64,000 bases of DNA from Apostichopus japonicus (Eukaryota; Echinodermata; Holothuroidea; Aspidochirotida; Stichopodidae): positions 2,198,501-2,262,500 of the forward strand of contig NC_092562.1 in assembly GCF_037975245.1 (NCBI RefSeq), read 5' to 3'. The position numbers were made by a program, and so were the translations under genes. Numbering within the stretch: the stretch's first letter is position 1; every line of letters begins with the position of its first letter. The notes under the pieces are model-generated. The model did no database searches, was not told the DNA's origin, and worked only from the letters and a program-made list of their open reading frames with translations. Positions 24,376 through 36,849 of the stretch are shown here, one piece after another.

Positions 24376-24440
24376 TGCCATCATGATCTCCTTTTCACTA
24401 ACAACCACCTCCACCACCGCCACCACCGCCACCAGTCGCC
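24376..24440 (-). pseudogene. Fragment of scramblase last exon (Gly-rich tail only)
   Basis: On the minus strand it encodes only a Gly-rich run ending GGC then TAG, as at 27,540-27,600 and 1,733-1,770. The same flanking word TCATGATCTCCTTTTCACTAAC is present. The LINE and 26,631-27,290 element lie between this fragment and the real exon, so the minisatellite-plus-exon end was duplicated within unit 2. Confidence 0.7.
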
Positions 24441-25006
24441 CCACTTGGATTTTGGGTGTCGTAAAAAAAATTACATGTGCGAAAAATATATCATTGGTGT
24501 CGAAATTCCATGATGACCACTCATGAACGACCCTTCGACCGCGGACCTGCAGTAGGCTATAGTTGCTGAAAAACCGTACGTGATATAGCGCATAGGCCGG
24601 GTTTTCACTTCTAAGTTCTGGGACGTATCCTGATGCTCTTAAAATCGCTAAAAAAAAACAAATTTTGAAGAAAGGAGACAATACTATCGCTGAGAATCAG
24701 TCTATCACCCTAATAATGTTTCAGACGAAATCTTTCATGTCAGTCTGACATATAGTTCGGTCATTCAGTATGTAACTTGGCTGAAAGCCCATTCAATCTT
24801 TCTTTATTTTCCACGCGCAATTTGCAGATTTGTCGAAAAATGTCAATGCCGGTGTCAAACTCATAATTTTGTGGTATGACTCCCAGGACGGCAAATCGAG
24901 AAACTCACATGCAGTCGCGGCGGATAGCTTCCTTGGCCTATAGTATGTCCGGAACATTTTGGGGCATCGTCCTATAGGCCTTTATCTGGGGCCCTGAGGT
25001 CATTCC

Positions 25007-26630
25007 TTGACCGACTTGGTGCAATATAATATGAACTTGAATGAAAACAACCAACAGAATTACCGTCCGATTTCGAACCTGAAGTTCATCTTTAAGACTA
25101 TAGAGCGAGCATCCGCTGCCCAAATCAATGATTACCTCCAACGGGAGGGTTTGTATGCCCCGAAACAATCCGCGAACCGTAAGCACCACAGCACTGAGAC
25201 AGCTATGCTTCGTATACAGAATGATCTCTTGGAAGCTGTCGATCAATGTCAAGAAGCTGTGCTGGTTTTATTGGATTTCTCTGCGGCCTTCGACACAATC
25301 GATCACGACATCATACTTGAACGTCTTCAGAACCGCTACGGTATTCTTGCCACAGCTCGGAAGTGGTTCGAATCCTATTTGAGGGGTCGTAGTTTTTATG
25401 TAAATATAAAAGGAGCCCGCTCTATCCCGCGTAACCTGAATGACGGCGTGCCACAATGCTCCGTACTGGGACCATCCATTTTCGCCTTGTATATTGCTCC
25501 ACTTGGGGACATCGTCTCCGCTCATGGTATAGATTATATGTCCTACGCCGACGATACCCAACTGTATCTTACCTTAAGTCCTGGTAACCGTGAAATTTCG
25601 ATATCTCGTCTGGAGTCCTGCATACGTGACATTAAGTTCTGGAGCATACAGAACAAATTAATGTTCAATGAATCTAAAACAGAGGTCCTGCATATCTCTT
25701 CGAAATTCCTGAAGTGCCCAACATCACCTAAAATTGCAGTTGATGATTCATTCGTTGACACTGTATTGAAAGCTAAGAGCCTCGGAGTCATCGTTGATTG
25801 TAACCTCAACATGAAACATCATGTGAAGAACACCGCCTCCGCAGCTTCATTCGCATTATACAAGATCGGACAACTCGCCAAATACCTCGACCACAAATCT
25901 ACCGAACGACTCGTCCACGCATTCATTACGTCCCGCTTGGACTACTGCAACAGCCTCCTGTACGGCATTCCATCCACTGAACTTTCCAAACTTCAGCTCA
26001 TTCAGAACTCGGCCGCCCGTCTTGTCACACGTTCCAAGAAGCACGACCATATTACTCCAATCCTCCGTGATCTGCACTGGCTGCCCCTCCATCTTCGCAT
26101 TCGTTACAAAGTTGCCCTTCTTGCCTTCAAAGCTATTCACGGAATGGCCCCTAGTTATCTGACGGACCTCGTCGCTTCCTACTCACCACAACGTCGTCTC
26201 CGCTCGTCGTCCGAAACCCTTCTATGTCGTCCTCGCAGGTGCAACACTAGATTCTACGGAGACAGATGTTTCAGCGCTGCAGCTCCCAATTTCTGGAACA
26301 ATTTGCCTTGGGACTTTCGTGAAGCACCTCATCTTAACCGTTTTAAGAAAGATTTGAAAACTTACCTTTTTAGCTGTTTTTAACTGTCACAGTATTTGCT
26401 TCTTTTTATATGGTTACTAGTTTGCTTTTTAGCCTGTTTTATTTTTGTAGGTTACTATAGTCTTATCCTCTTAGCTGTTTTATCTGTATATTGTATTTCG
26501 TATCTTTTTGAGTTTGCATCTTTTGGTTTCTTAGCCTGGTTTTTCTGTTGATGACTTTCTTTTTACTGTACAGCGCTTCGAGATTTTTGGGAGGCGCTAT
26601 ATAAGTAGTATTTATTATTATTATTATATG
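25007..26630 (+). mobile_element. 5'-truncated CR1/L2-like LINE with 3' tail
   Basis: The insertion keeps the reverse transcriptase part and the 3' UTR of a non-LTR retrotransposon. The 3' end has the typical ending GGCGCTATATAAG followed by an ATT-rich microsatellite tail at about 26,600-26,628. No endonuclease domain is present upstream, so the element is 5' truncated, as expected for target-primed reverse transcription. It sits inside the 3' flank of scramblase copy 2, between two parts of the 49-bp minisatellite region. The exact left edge is uncertain (24,950-25,020). Confidence 0.85.
25031..26386 (+). CDS. Non-LTR reverse transcriptase (LINE ORF2 fragment)
   Basis: This is an open frame of about 450 codons. 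The first internal Met is at 25031; coding similarity starts slightly upstream, so the true N-terminus is missing. Reverse-transcriptase blocks are visible in order: YRPISNL, the first catalytic region DFSAAFDTID, GVPQCSVLGP, and YADDTQLY at 25,544-25,567 with the catalytic DD pair. After these come the thumb region and a C-terminal region (HWLPLHLRIRYK) typical of CR1/L2-group elements. The residue before SVLG in the PQ-S motif is Cys (codon at 25457) where Gly is almost invariant. This could impair activity. There are no stops or frameshifts over the whole stretch, so the insertion is young compared with the other LINE pieces here. Confidence 0.9.
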
Positions 26631-27290
26631 CTGCATTTCGAAGTAAATTTATTCACAGATTGTTAGTTGTCATGGGTTCGAACAAATAAGGGTTATTCTA
26701 TCCTGAAACATAGGGCAGAATGGGGCTGAGGTTTCCAGTTCGCCGCATCATTTGTCAACTTGCACTGGGTTCTAATGTTGATGTCAATTGGAATTACTAA
26801 TAACAGAAATAATCCACCAAAAATTAAGGCCACACGAGCTTTATTGCAGATTTCCTGAGTGACGAGTTTGTAATTTTCTCCCGAAATCACGCAACTAGAT
26901 GGCTGCTATCCAGCCTGGCAAGTGCCATCTCCAGCGATCTGGCAGGTATTGAAATCTGAAATTTTCTTGGTACACTGCGCGCCAACCAGCGGTGGCGCTC
27001 CGTTTAGATAGTACTTGCGGCCAAAATACTCGAACCGATTACGTCCCTCCCCAAACGTTTCAAATCGGATTGACGCCCCTGCTTACAAGGCCTGGGAAGT
27101 GTCATTTCTGACGATCTAGGAGGCCTTTTAAGCTAAGAAGTTTAGGTACGCTGCGCGCCAGCCAACGGTGGCGCTCCGCTCAGATAGAAACAAGACGCCC
27201 TCCCAGGAAATGGTCAAGCCCCCCCCCGCGCCCCCACTGAAAAAATCCTGGCTACGGCACTACAGCACTAAAGAAAATAAAAGCAAAAGA
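26631..27290. mobile_element. Fragment related to the 56,350 hAT-like element, with internal duplication
   Basis: Two similar stretches (26,915-27,010 and 27,098-27,190) each contain CTGCGCGCCA followed by GGTGGCGCTCCG. They match, in inverse orientation, the interior of 56,350-57,145. The right end reads CCTGGCTACGGCAC. The left part (26,640-26,900) is not recognised. The ends and target duplications were not resolved. Confidence 0.5.
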
Positions 27291-27314
27291 AAATAACAAA
27301 AGACAAAAAAAAAC

Positions 27315-27505
27315 AGGGGTTGGTCAACTTAGTGGTGTTAACACACGCGTACTACCTCATACTACGAGAGGTGGTCAATATGGTGGTGTGAATACACCAT
27401 ACTATCTCATACTACGAGGGATGGTCAACTTAGTGGTGTGAACACACCATACTATCTCATACTACGAGGGATGGTCAACATGGTGGTGTGAACACATGCG
27501 TACTC
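27315..27505. repeat. 49-bp minisatellite, unit 2 second array
   Basis: About four repeats of the same family, adjacent to the complete last exon of scramblase copy 2. Confidence 0.9.
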
Positions 27506-29079
27506 AGGATTGGACAACGCCATCATGATCTCCTTTTCACTAACAACCACCGTCACCACCGCCACAACCGACAGCACCGCCACCGCCGCCAACACCGCCA
27601 CTATTACGTTCACTTTCTACCTTCATGGAAACCTGGACAGCGGCCAGCAACACACCTACTTTCATTCTTACGTCCAGGTTACGTGGGAAGCTTCCCTTCA
27701 TATCTCTGGTATTCCAAGGACTAAATTGACCAAATTGACCAATTTGGTAGTAACCACCTTGCGACAATACCTGAATTAAAAAGAAGATAGTTGGTAATAA
27801 AGAAGGTACACATATACTGATCCTTCTGATAGATCAACCATGTAGAGAATTTCTACAAACATTCAGTTCATCTATTTATTTTAATCTGCTTCTAGAGGAA
27901 TTCCTGCTTGGATAGAATCTCAGGATGTGTTAATAATTTTAGCTATTTATCTGCACCAGCTATTTGCAGCGCATATGAGTTTGTAAATAGAATATTCCCT
28001 TTATTTGTAGCATTTTTATCTACAGGAAGAAAAGTAAGTTCAGTCAAAATTTTAAGTAACCAACAAGTTTCCAATAAATAATTCTTACTAAACTTGAACT
28101 CTAAACTTCCGCTACCTGTCTTTACATGTGAGACTCTTTTTCTAGACCTATGATTCATTTTTAAAGAAACCATTTGATGAGTTCGCATAAATACCACCTT
28201 ACACACATGATAAACAACATTTGAGCTGCACACTATTAAGAAATCGGAATGTTAACTACGAACACATAAATACTTGATCACTTCCAGTCATTTTTAGTTG
28301 TTAATACATATTCAGATACATAATGCCAGGAAAATAATCAGATACATATTATGATATATATTTCAAGTACATATTTCACATCCATATTTAGATCCACGTA
28401 ATGGCAAAATCATAGGAACTTCTCCCTGCCAAATAAATTTACATTATAATCACCAAACAAATTGTCCAATTAAAATCAAGGTTCATTAACAAAGGCCCCA
28501 GTATGCTTTCATTGTCCTTCTTATCAGTAAAAGTATAGTTAATAATCACACAATCAAGACAATGTACTGTTTGCTCAAAGTTTGGCCCATTAGCACAGAT
28601 TGAGCGAATACAAAATTCGAATCAAAACAAAGGTGTCTCATTATTTGTTATTGTTTTGGTCGAGATGAAACTATCAATAGGATGCACGCTTCCATTGTTT
28701 TGTTCCGTCTCTCGTTGGGTTTAACTTTTTCATTCCCGAAATATTGGCTGCTCCTTTATACTAAAATTTTATATCGAAAAAAATCATTAGATTTTGACTG
28801 GCCAAATTTCATTTCAAATAATGGAGTTAAAAAGCCAACATTTTGAAATTTCAATTTAAATATTTAACTGTGCCAATTTGCAAAATTTCCGCCCGACAAA
28901 ATGCTGGAGAGTTACATCAAGTTCTCTAATTACCCATTTATAATCTTTCAATTTGTGGAAAGATAACAAAATCTAGGAGAGTGCTTTGTAGGTTGATTGA
29001 TTACAATTTGATCTTGAGTTATACTTGGCAGGTATGAAAAAATAAAAGAATACATTCTGAAAGCTGCTTTAATATCTTC

Positions 29080-29230
29080 TTTTTGTCCCACTTCCCTCTC
29101 CCTTCTACCCTCTCTCCTCCCCGTCTCCACAATCCCCTCCCCTCTCCCTCTCCCTCTCCCTCTCCCTCTCCCTCTCCCTCTCCCTCTCCCTCTTCCTATT
29201 CCTATTCCTATTCCTGTTCTTCTTCTTCGT
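29080..29230. repeat. Pyrimidine-rich tract with CCCTCT hexamer array
   Basis: About eight or more CTCCCT hexamers at 29,133-29,192, followed by CTATTC-type repeats. The unit-1 counterpart (3,730-3,815) is a shorter CTT/CCT tract. It lies in scramblase intron 4. Confidence 0.9.
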
Positions 29231-30199
29231 CTTAAAATTTTGGTAGTACTGTAATCATTTTAGTTTGTCTCTTATTCTCTCTTGAGAACCTCCACTTTAT
29301 AAAAGTTTACCCTTATTGATAACTTTGCACAAATATTTTTTAAACTTACGTTGTAAGTGTACCCTGAAGCAGCTTTAACAAGCAGAGATAATTCTCCATT
29401 CTCAAACAAAATTTCATACTGCGGCTCCGAAGAATAGATATCCCTAGACGAAAAAAGCAATATGAATTTTCATTTAATTCTACGTTTTTGAAAACAGAGA
29501 TCATCTTTATTCCATTGCCTATCAAAATATAAAGATATATGTTTATATAATTATTCTTAATACTTACTGTTATAGCTCGAATGAAATGGTGAAAATTCAT
29601 CCGAGCCCCCAAGTTACAGCAACCAACAGTTTGGCTCTAGAGTGTTTCCTCTTTCACCGGGTAAATAGTACTACGTTTTCAAGATGGGTATTCTGCAATA
29701 TCCCCACTTAACTTAAAACAGCTGCATGCATTTAACAGAGCTCCTAAAATTTCTCCAAATTAAAATACCATGACAAAATTCAGAAAATCCATTTTTCATA
29801 CAACGTGAGATATGCACAAGTTTTCAGAAGAAAAAGAGTGACACAATTTGTGAAATCGTTTCATATTCAATGATCTTTAACATTTGTAATATTTTCAGAA
29901 GTTTTCCAGACCTGATTTTTTTTTTTAAGAATTTCATGAATTTTCCATGATTGTGGGAACCGTGCCTTAAAAATATTCTTAGTATGACAAGAAGCCTGAA
30001 ATCTTTGTGGCGACAATGACCAATTGCCAATGGATATTATTGCACTTTCAGTGACCACAATATAAAACAATTGCCTTTTGTGAAGCTAATGGTGCGAAAA
30101 TGCTTATAAAGAGCCGACAAAAAGTCCTGCAAAGTAAATACAGTAGATTCACAGATACTGAGTTTCTTTCTTGTACTGATATTGTAGATGAAACTGACA

Positions 30200-30412
30200 T
30201 AGTATAGGCCTAGTACTGATAGTGTACATGTATATAGGTGACATAGCATAGGCCTAGTACTAAGAGTGTACACGTATGCAAGTGACATAGTATAGGCCTA
30301 GTACTGATAGTGTACATGTATGCAAGTGACATAGTATAGGCCTAGTACTGATAGTGTACATGTATGCAAGTGACATAGTATAGGCCTAGTGCTGATATTA
30401 AATATGCAACTG
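30200..30412. repeat. 44-bp minisatellite in scramblase intron 3, unit 2
   Basis: About five units of the repeat seen at 4,645-4,785, with a very regular 44-bp period (unit starts near 30,205, 30,251, 30,295, 30,339, 30,383). Confidence 0.9.
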
Positions 30413-31343
30413 ACATCTGTTCTAAAATTGTTCAAAGTGAAACAAGAAATTCTTTCCTTTCCCTTGGATCCAAAGTGGTTCTGAATGTAAAGTAGAAGTC
30501 CTGTACATGTACATTGGTAGATTAATACTGTTTGCCCTTGAAGATATTTGAGATATCTATATAGGTATGTAGGCCTACAGTAGTACATGCTGTCATATTT
30601 TGTAGTTTGCACATAAGCAAACTTGAAGCAAGTAGGTGTGACATTAACAGAAGCAAATTGAGTCGGAACGGACACTCACGTAGTCTTAACATATCCGATC
30701 AAAGCGCCGGGCTGAGATGAGGATGAGTAGTAATGACTACCAACTTCACATTTATAGACACTTAGTACGCCTCTCTTTTGAGGATCCCTGACTCGAAACA
30801 CTTCCCAGTTTAGTTCGGATGCACAGCATGGTGTGGGGATAGACTTTATAGAGCATACCTGGAATGAAAAGCACATTATGCATAGTCATAACAGGAAGCT
30901 TGTACAAGAACATAGTTGAACTGTAGCCTGATACAACGAAAAAATCATGAGAGTTTTACATCATGACATTAAATTCCACGTTTGAACGTGCCCACTGCTG
31001 TGATGTATTACTCATATTCAGAAATTATCAGATCTGATTAGTCACTGTATGTACTTTTTCACCTGTCACCGTTATCTTACTGGCATATCGACATGGTCAG
31101 CTCCTGGCCCCTCCGTACTCCTGCCAAGTCTGATTGTCAATAATGCTCAACTGTAAAAAATGTTCCCATCGACCTACAGGTTGATACAGCTATTGGCATT
31201 ACCATTTTTTAAAGTTGCACTTTTTAATAATTTTTTTCTTTTGTGATGCTTTAACACCTTGTTACTATTAAAGTACTAGCCTACACTGATAATTCTAAAA
31301 TCAAAGTTCTAGGCTGTTTTAATGCCAAGTTTACTTACAAGGG

Positions 31344-34300
31344 CGATACATTTGTTTCAACTGTGTATGTTGTAAGACCTTGTAGATGCTCATTATGTAA
31401 AGACCTAATCCAAGTTTTACAGATTACGATTGACGGAGCTTCACTTTCATGTTTTGCAAATGGGGTACCTACTACTAATACTCATGCTCCTTCTACTGCT
31501 GTTCATACTGCTGTGGAAGATAAAAATAATTCTACCGATGTTCAATTAACTCCTCCACTTGAACCTTAGTTTTCCGATTTGTTCACAGATGAAATCGGTC
31601 TCATCACGGGTTCTCAACACAAGATTAACTAAAGCCAAGAGCGCAACTGGTTCAACAAAACTTACGACACATTCCCTTTGTTGTGAGGGATAAGGTCACC
31701 AGAGAATTGCAGAAGCTGGAAGCATGAGGGGTCATTGAAAAGGTCCGCGGTCCTTTTGATTGGGTTTCCCCAATAGTGGTTGTTTGGCGAAACCAGAATG
31801 CAAAAATGCATTGTGGTTTCGATTATGTAACTTGAGCAGTTTTCTTCATGAATCTGACATGATGTATAGTGAGAGTGAACAGTAAACTTGATATTAGTAA
31901 TACAGTGAAAAGCAGTGTGATGTGGCAAACAATAAATCCACAACGACACAGTCTGGTCTGAAATGACCATTGACCTCAACACTATATATGACATCTGTCC
32001 TTGTTGAAATATTGTGTAAAACATCCTTTCAAATTTTGACCCCTTGTGAACTCAAACGACCATCGACCTCCGTCCACAACATTAGGCATTTTTTTCATGT
32101 ACTCAATGTGGTACAATTACATACCAAATGTGCGATCTGTCCAAGCTTCATTTGGGATATTATGTGTAGGAAGGTGAGTTAGTGTATAGAGACAGGTTAG
32201 AGGGCAGTGAAGTAAATGTTTGGCATCTATTGACTTCAAATGACCTTTGTTCTCCACCAAATGCAAAAGTAGGCTCCTTAAATTTAATATGGTACATCTA
32301 CAAATATATATCTGTCCAATGTTCCCTTCTTCTAATATCTTTCACAATCTGACTTGTTGTCCCCAAATGAACTTTGACCTCCACTGAAATCCTTATGCTT
32401 CTTTTACTCAATGTTATACACCTCCATACTAAGTATGAGATCTGCCTAAGCTTGTAATATGGAGATATCATGTTTACAAGATTATCACAATATGACCTAT
32501 TATGACCCCAAATGACCTTTGACCTCCATCAAAACACTATGCTTCTTCCACTATATGTGGTACTTCTATACCTTAAATATCAGGTCTGCCCTAGCTTTCC
32601 TTATTTCAATATCGTGTTTACAAGGTTTTCACAATTTGACCTCTGGTGACCCCAAACTAATTGTGACATCCGCCAAAAACAATAGGCTCCTTTTAAAAAA
32701 TGTGGTGCTTCTATGCACCTAATATGAGGTCTGCTCAAGCTTCCCTTCTTGAGATATCGTGTTTACAAGGATTTCAAAATTTGACCCCGGTGAACCAAAA
32801 TTAACTTTGACCTCCACCAAAAACAAAAGTCTTCTTGTGCGCAAAGTGGTACTCACAGTTAGGTCTGTCCATGCTCCACAATCACACTCACACAACCACA
32901 CACATGAATGCAAAGGTTACGATTGTCATTGAAACCAACAATGGAAAAATAAGAAATTGTGTTGATTTACGGAAATTGAACAAAAATGTGGTGGTAGAAA
33001 AACACCCTATTTCCACACATTGAAGAGTTGCTTACAAAATTGTAGAGAGCTAAATATTTTTTCAAAGTGTGACGTTATGTCAGCGTACCATCAATTGGAA
33101 TTATATGAGAGTCGCAATCTCACTATTTTCTTTACTCACGATGGTGTATATCGATAGACGTGTCAGCTTCGGTCTGGTGTCTGGTCCTGTATGTTTCGGG
33201 AAAGTCATGCAGTTGATTCTTGATGGCTTACCAGACGTACTTTGCTATTTAGATGATAGTGTGGTTAACGAGAATACGCCATTCAGATATGAAACCGAAG
33301 TCAAAGTATGGCTTCAATGCTAGTTAAATTCAATTACTTGGTCATGTTGTTACCAAGGAAGGCATTTGCCTTGCGCCTGACTTTGGTCAAGCAATTAAAA
33401 GTGCACAAGCGCCGCAGTCCGTTGGAGAAATCAAGTCATTTCTCGGCTTAGTGGGCTAGTATGCTAAATTTGTCCCTAACTTCGTTATGAAAGTGCAGCC
33501 TATAAGGGCCATACAGCTTGTAAAGAAGCGTTTTTAGTGGACGCAGGAAGCACATGGGGCTGTTAAGCAAATGAAAGCGTCTATTTCCACTAATGGGGGC
33601 GGACTCACTTTGTTTGATTTTTCAAGCGACGTTTACATTACTGCTGATGCTTCCAATCGTGGAATTGCCACAAAAACGACCCAGCTTCACGATGGTGACA
33701 AGCGACTAGTCATGTGCGCTTTGCGTAAATTATCAGAGTGCGAACAGAGATGCATTTATGGGGGCGACGTTTCACTCTCCGTACTGAGGCACTTACTACT
33801 CTAATTTCTATATCAGGTACGGATCATAGACTATTGCGTATTGCTAGATGGGCACCTAGACTAGTGAATCATAATTATGCTGTTGAGCACAAACCAGCCA
33901 AACTGAACACTGTACATAGCAGATGATCTCTCAGGATTTCCCCTTCCTACAACTTCTGAAAATTATCCAAATAACGAGGAAGACACTGAATGTATCTGTC
34001 AACTAACTGTTGCGTGCCAAAGGGTTAGTAAAGATAAGTTACAAGATGCTTTACTCAATGCTGTTGTTTATGCTGGTGTCCGACTATGTTGTTCATAGAT
34101 GGCCGCATGACAAGTGCATACTTTCCGAAGCCTTTCTGCCCTATTCTCGAATTCAACGCGAGCTGTCTCTACATGGTGTTATTCTATTCAGGAGGGAGGG
34201 AATTGCTGTTCCACCATCCCTTACACCCTGTGTTTTAAAAAACGATACTGCACACGAGGGTCACCAAGGTGTGGTCCGTACTAAACAAAGAGGAAGGCAG

Positions 34301-35160
34301 CTCCTCTGGTGGCCACTCATGGTCATTAACAAATCGAGACCATGATTAACAATTGTACAATATGCCAATTACATGATAAGACGTCTAGGATCCGGACCTA
34401 GCACTATGCAACCTGTTCAATATCAAACTAAACCCTGTTCAAGGGAAGCAATGGATATCGTTGGTCCGTACAACACTATGCCTCAGAACGCCAGATTTGT
34501 CATTACACTCATTGATTTTCGCAGTAAGTGGCCAAGAGGTTGGCTTCACTGCTAATGTTACATCTGAAAGTTTCATTGATTTCCTAAAAATTATATTCAG
34601 TAGCTGGGAAGGATTCCCCGAGGAAATCGTAACAGACAATGGATCACATTTCGCATCACACAAAAATTTGAAACATTTCTGGGTGAACGTAATATCAAAC
34701 AAACTAAGTCTTCTGTGTACCATCCACAAGGTCACGGGGAGATAGAAAGATTCAATAAAATTTACATGTTTTCTTTACTACGACAGTTTCACTCCAATAT
34801 TTAGAGCTGTTCGAGAATTCCTAGGAGTTTATCAATCTACCGACCATGTTACGACTGGTACTGAACCATCCATTTTCTCCATAACAGGCACCTGAAAACT
34901 AAATTGGACATTACTGGGATTACCAAGGGTCCCCTGTCTGTGAATATTGAAACAGTCAATGATCTTGTGCAAAAGCAGTAGACCAAAAGTAGACTGTATT
35001 TTGACAAAAGCCATCATGTCAAGAAACCAGGTTTTATATATTTTCCATTATTATTACATATGAGTAGTCTAGATCTGGAGGCTGTGGAAGAAAGACATTA
35101 CAACAGCAGAAACATACTACTATTTGTCTGTGTCTTCATTTTACTATTTGTGTGCAACAT
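31344..35160 (+). mobile_element. Degenerate Gypsy-type LTR retrotransposon internal region (unit 2)
   Basis: Pol parts run in the standard order. The RT N-terminal part is at 31,660-31,850 (VRDKVTRELQKLEA, WVSPIVVV). A tandem repeat block at 31,950-32,880 interrupts it. The RT core follows at 32,890-33,330 with YLDD at 33,245, then RT end at 33,340-33,530, RNase H at 33,535-33,905 (DASN; WGRRFTLRTE) and integrase at 34,220-34,760. The integrase has an HEGHQG...C-x2-C zinc region and a DDE core: D in DIVGPY, D in TDNGSHF, E in GEIERFN. Many stops and frameshifts show long decay. No flanking LTR pair was found. It is inserted in the intron between scramblase exons 2 and 3; unit 3 lacks it. Confidence 0.85.
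31950..32880. repeat. DR1-type tandem repeat block inside the Gypsy RT (unit 2)
   Basis: There are about five units of the roughly 180-bp repeat. The exact TGACCTTTGACCT is at 32,513-32,525; degenerate versions occur near 31,970, 32,055, 32,230, 32,365 and 32,800. It separates the N-terminal RT part (to 31,850) from the RT core (from 32,890), so it was inserted into an existing Gypsy element. Confidence 0.85.
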
Positions 35161-36849
35161 AACAGCTTCCAAAGATATTCCCACACGTGAACAAATTCTG
35201 CATCTCAAATTTGATATTCACAAACAACTTTTGACCATCACTTTAATCAATTCAGATATAATGTAAGATCTAACTCAACCTGGTTCTGTCCTACTGTAAT
35301 CCGAGACAAATGGATCTGGTGCAACCATGACTACCAGGTAAATGTCATACTGTAGCATAGCTGCACAATTATAGCCTTTCCTATATATACAATGATAACA
35401 GACACAGAGCTTAAACTAAAGACTGGGAATAATTGCCCTCCAACAGTCTTGAATGTTATAAATGTGTGCGAAGACATTGAAGATCTTACGCATACATTAT
35501 CAATGCAAAAATCTACTAAACACACAGTTACATTTGTGATGTAATACTCTAACCATTTCATGTACAGCACTTTGTTAAATGCAAAATAATGACATCCAGT
35601 AACAATTTTATGATTCCAATTACACTTTGCTGTAAACTTCTGTTCATGGCATGGGACATCATCTATTTATCTAACATGAATCACTCTTTGAAGCATTAAT
35701 TTGCCAAAGTGTGTTATCATCATCGCACCCAGTGAAGACATATAGTTTACACACATACCAAATAGACTTACAATTACTCCTGAGGAGTTATACACCTTGT
35801 AGGAGCCTCCAGTGAGTCCAGGCACAGTGATTTTGTAAACATCGAGATAAATCAAGCCTTCGAGGCCAGGCAAAAAACCGGGGATTGTTGCAGTCTGTGC
35901 AGAGAAGGGAGCGAAGAGAAAAACAAGTCATCTGGGGTATTTTGTTTTCCAAAGACCGTCCAGCATCTGTGATTTTCCGTCTGGGATTAGTTCCAGTGTG
36001 AAACTGATTAAATTACAGTTATGGTATAGTCAAACACTTTCAGCCCAGCCAATTATCTTTTACACAATTAGGAAGGACAGAATGCTACAATTAAGCATTT
36101 TATATAATTGATTCCACTAAAAAGGAAGTGGACTTTATTTCATGTTCCTAACAATCATAAATACATGCACTCAGCCATTTTTCATCGCAATCGGTTGAAA
36201 AAAGTTAGGAATCAGACTTTGAAGGGTGTGGGGGGGGGGGGGGTAGTGCTCCTGTGATTGCCTTAAGAAGAACCAGGAGAGTCTGCACAATGTTGCATAA
36301 TCATCCTCAAATGCTTGTCTGGCTGATGAGAAGCCAGATATAAGTAGATGGTTCTAGCACCCAATGTTAACGTATATTTCATTTACACACTGATCAGAAG
36401 CATGATGGTGGCTGTTCTCCTAAACGTACCAGTGGGTTTCCCCTGATAGCTAATAAACTCTCTGAAGCCCCCATTATGTCCTGTTGTCCTTTGCTTCAGT
36501 TTCCAGTCTATGTGATTGTGAATTTCAAGTGCTCAGATCTGCAGCATCTATGGAAAGAGTATGCAAAATAAAATGTCAGTATGATTTAAATATATACATA
36601 CCATAAGATGGACGGCCACACCTTAATTTCAGTCTTAGAACTGAAATACTAACCAATCTTTCAAAATCTATGTGGACCAGAACACTACAAAACGAAGCAA
36701 CAATTGTGCCTTCTGTGCAGTAACGCGTAGCTCATTCCCTTCACTCCCATACACAGTTTACGCGGTACTACTTTCTACTCAGCCAATTCACTACTATATT
36801 CTATCCATCGGTATGTATCTTAGGTGATAATTACATTTCATCAATCATC

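Larger units (their letters stand above)
27540..36538 (-). pseudogene. Phospholipid scramblase-like gene, copy 2 (first donor deleted)
   Basis: Exons are 36538 to about 36400 (ATG at 36474), 35894-35772, 30858-30680, 29443-29350 and 27770-27540 (TAG). Exons 2-5 keep the same lengths, phases and splice sites as the other copies and are open for 208 codons. In exon 1, about 20 bp that include the PSYE codons and the GTAAGT donor are missing, compared with 12,951-12,960 and 53,884-53,893. The frame runs into TGA right after ...QPPSCF. No in-frame Met is available until exon 5, so a normal protein is unlikely unless another 5' exon is used. The intron between exons 2 and 3 contains the Gypsy remnant. 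The C-terminal exon has the longest Gly-rich tail of the three (about 28 residues). The decay looks recent, because the rest of the frame is still open. Confidence 0.75.

Noticed and set aside
31344-35160. Possible flanking LTRs of the Gypsy element
   Set aside because: No direct repeat pair with TG...CA ends was found near either boundary. Edges were set only by comparison with units 1 and 3.
36323-36340. CTGATGAGAAGCC, resembling a hammerhead core
   Set aside because: No GAAA follows a stem II and there is no cleavage triplet. The sister copy at 53,803 reads CTAATGAG, so the word is chance.
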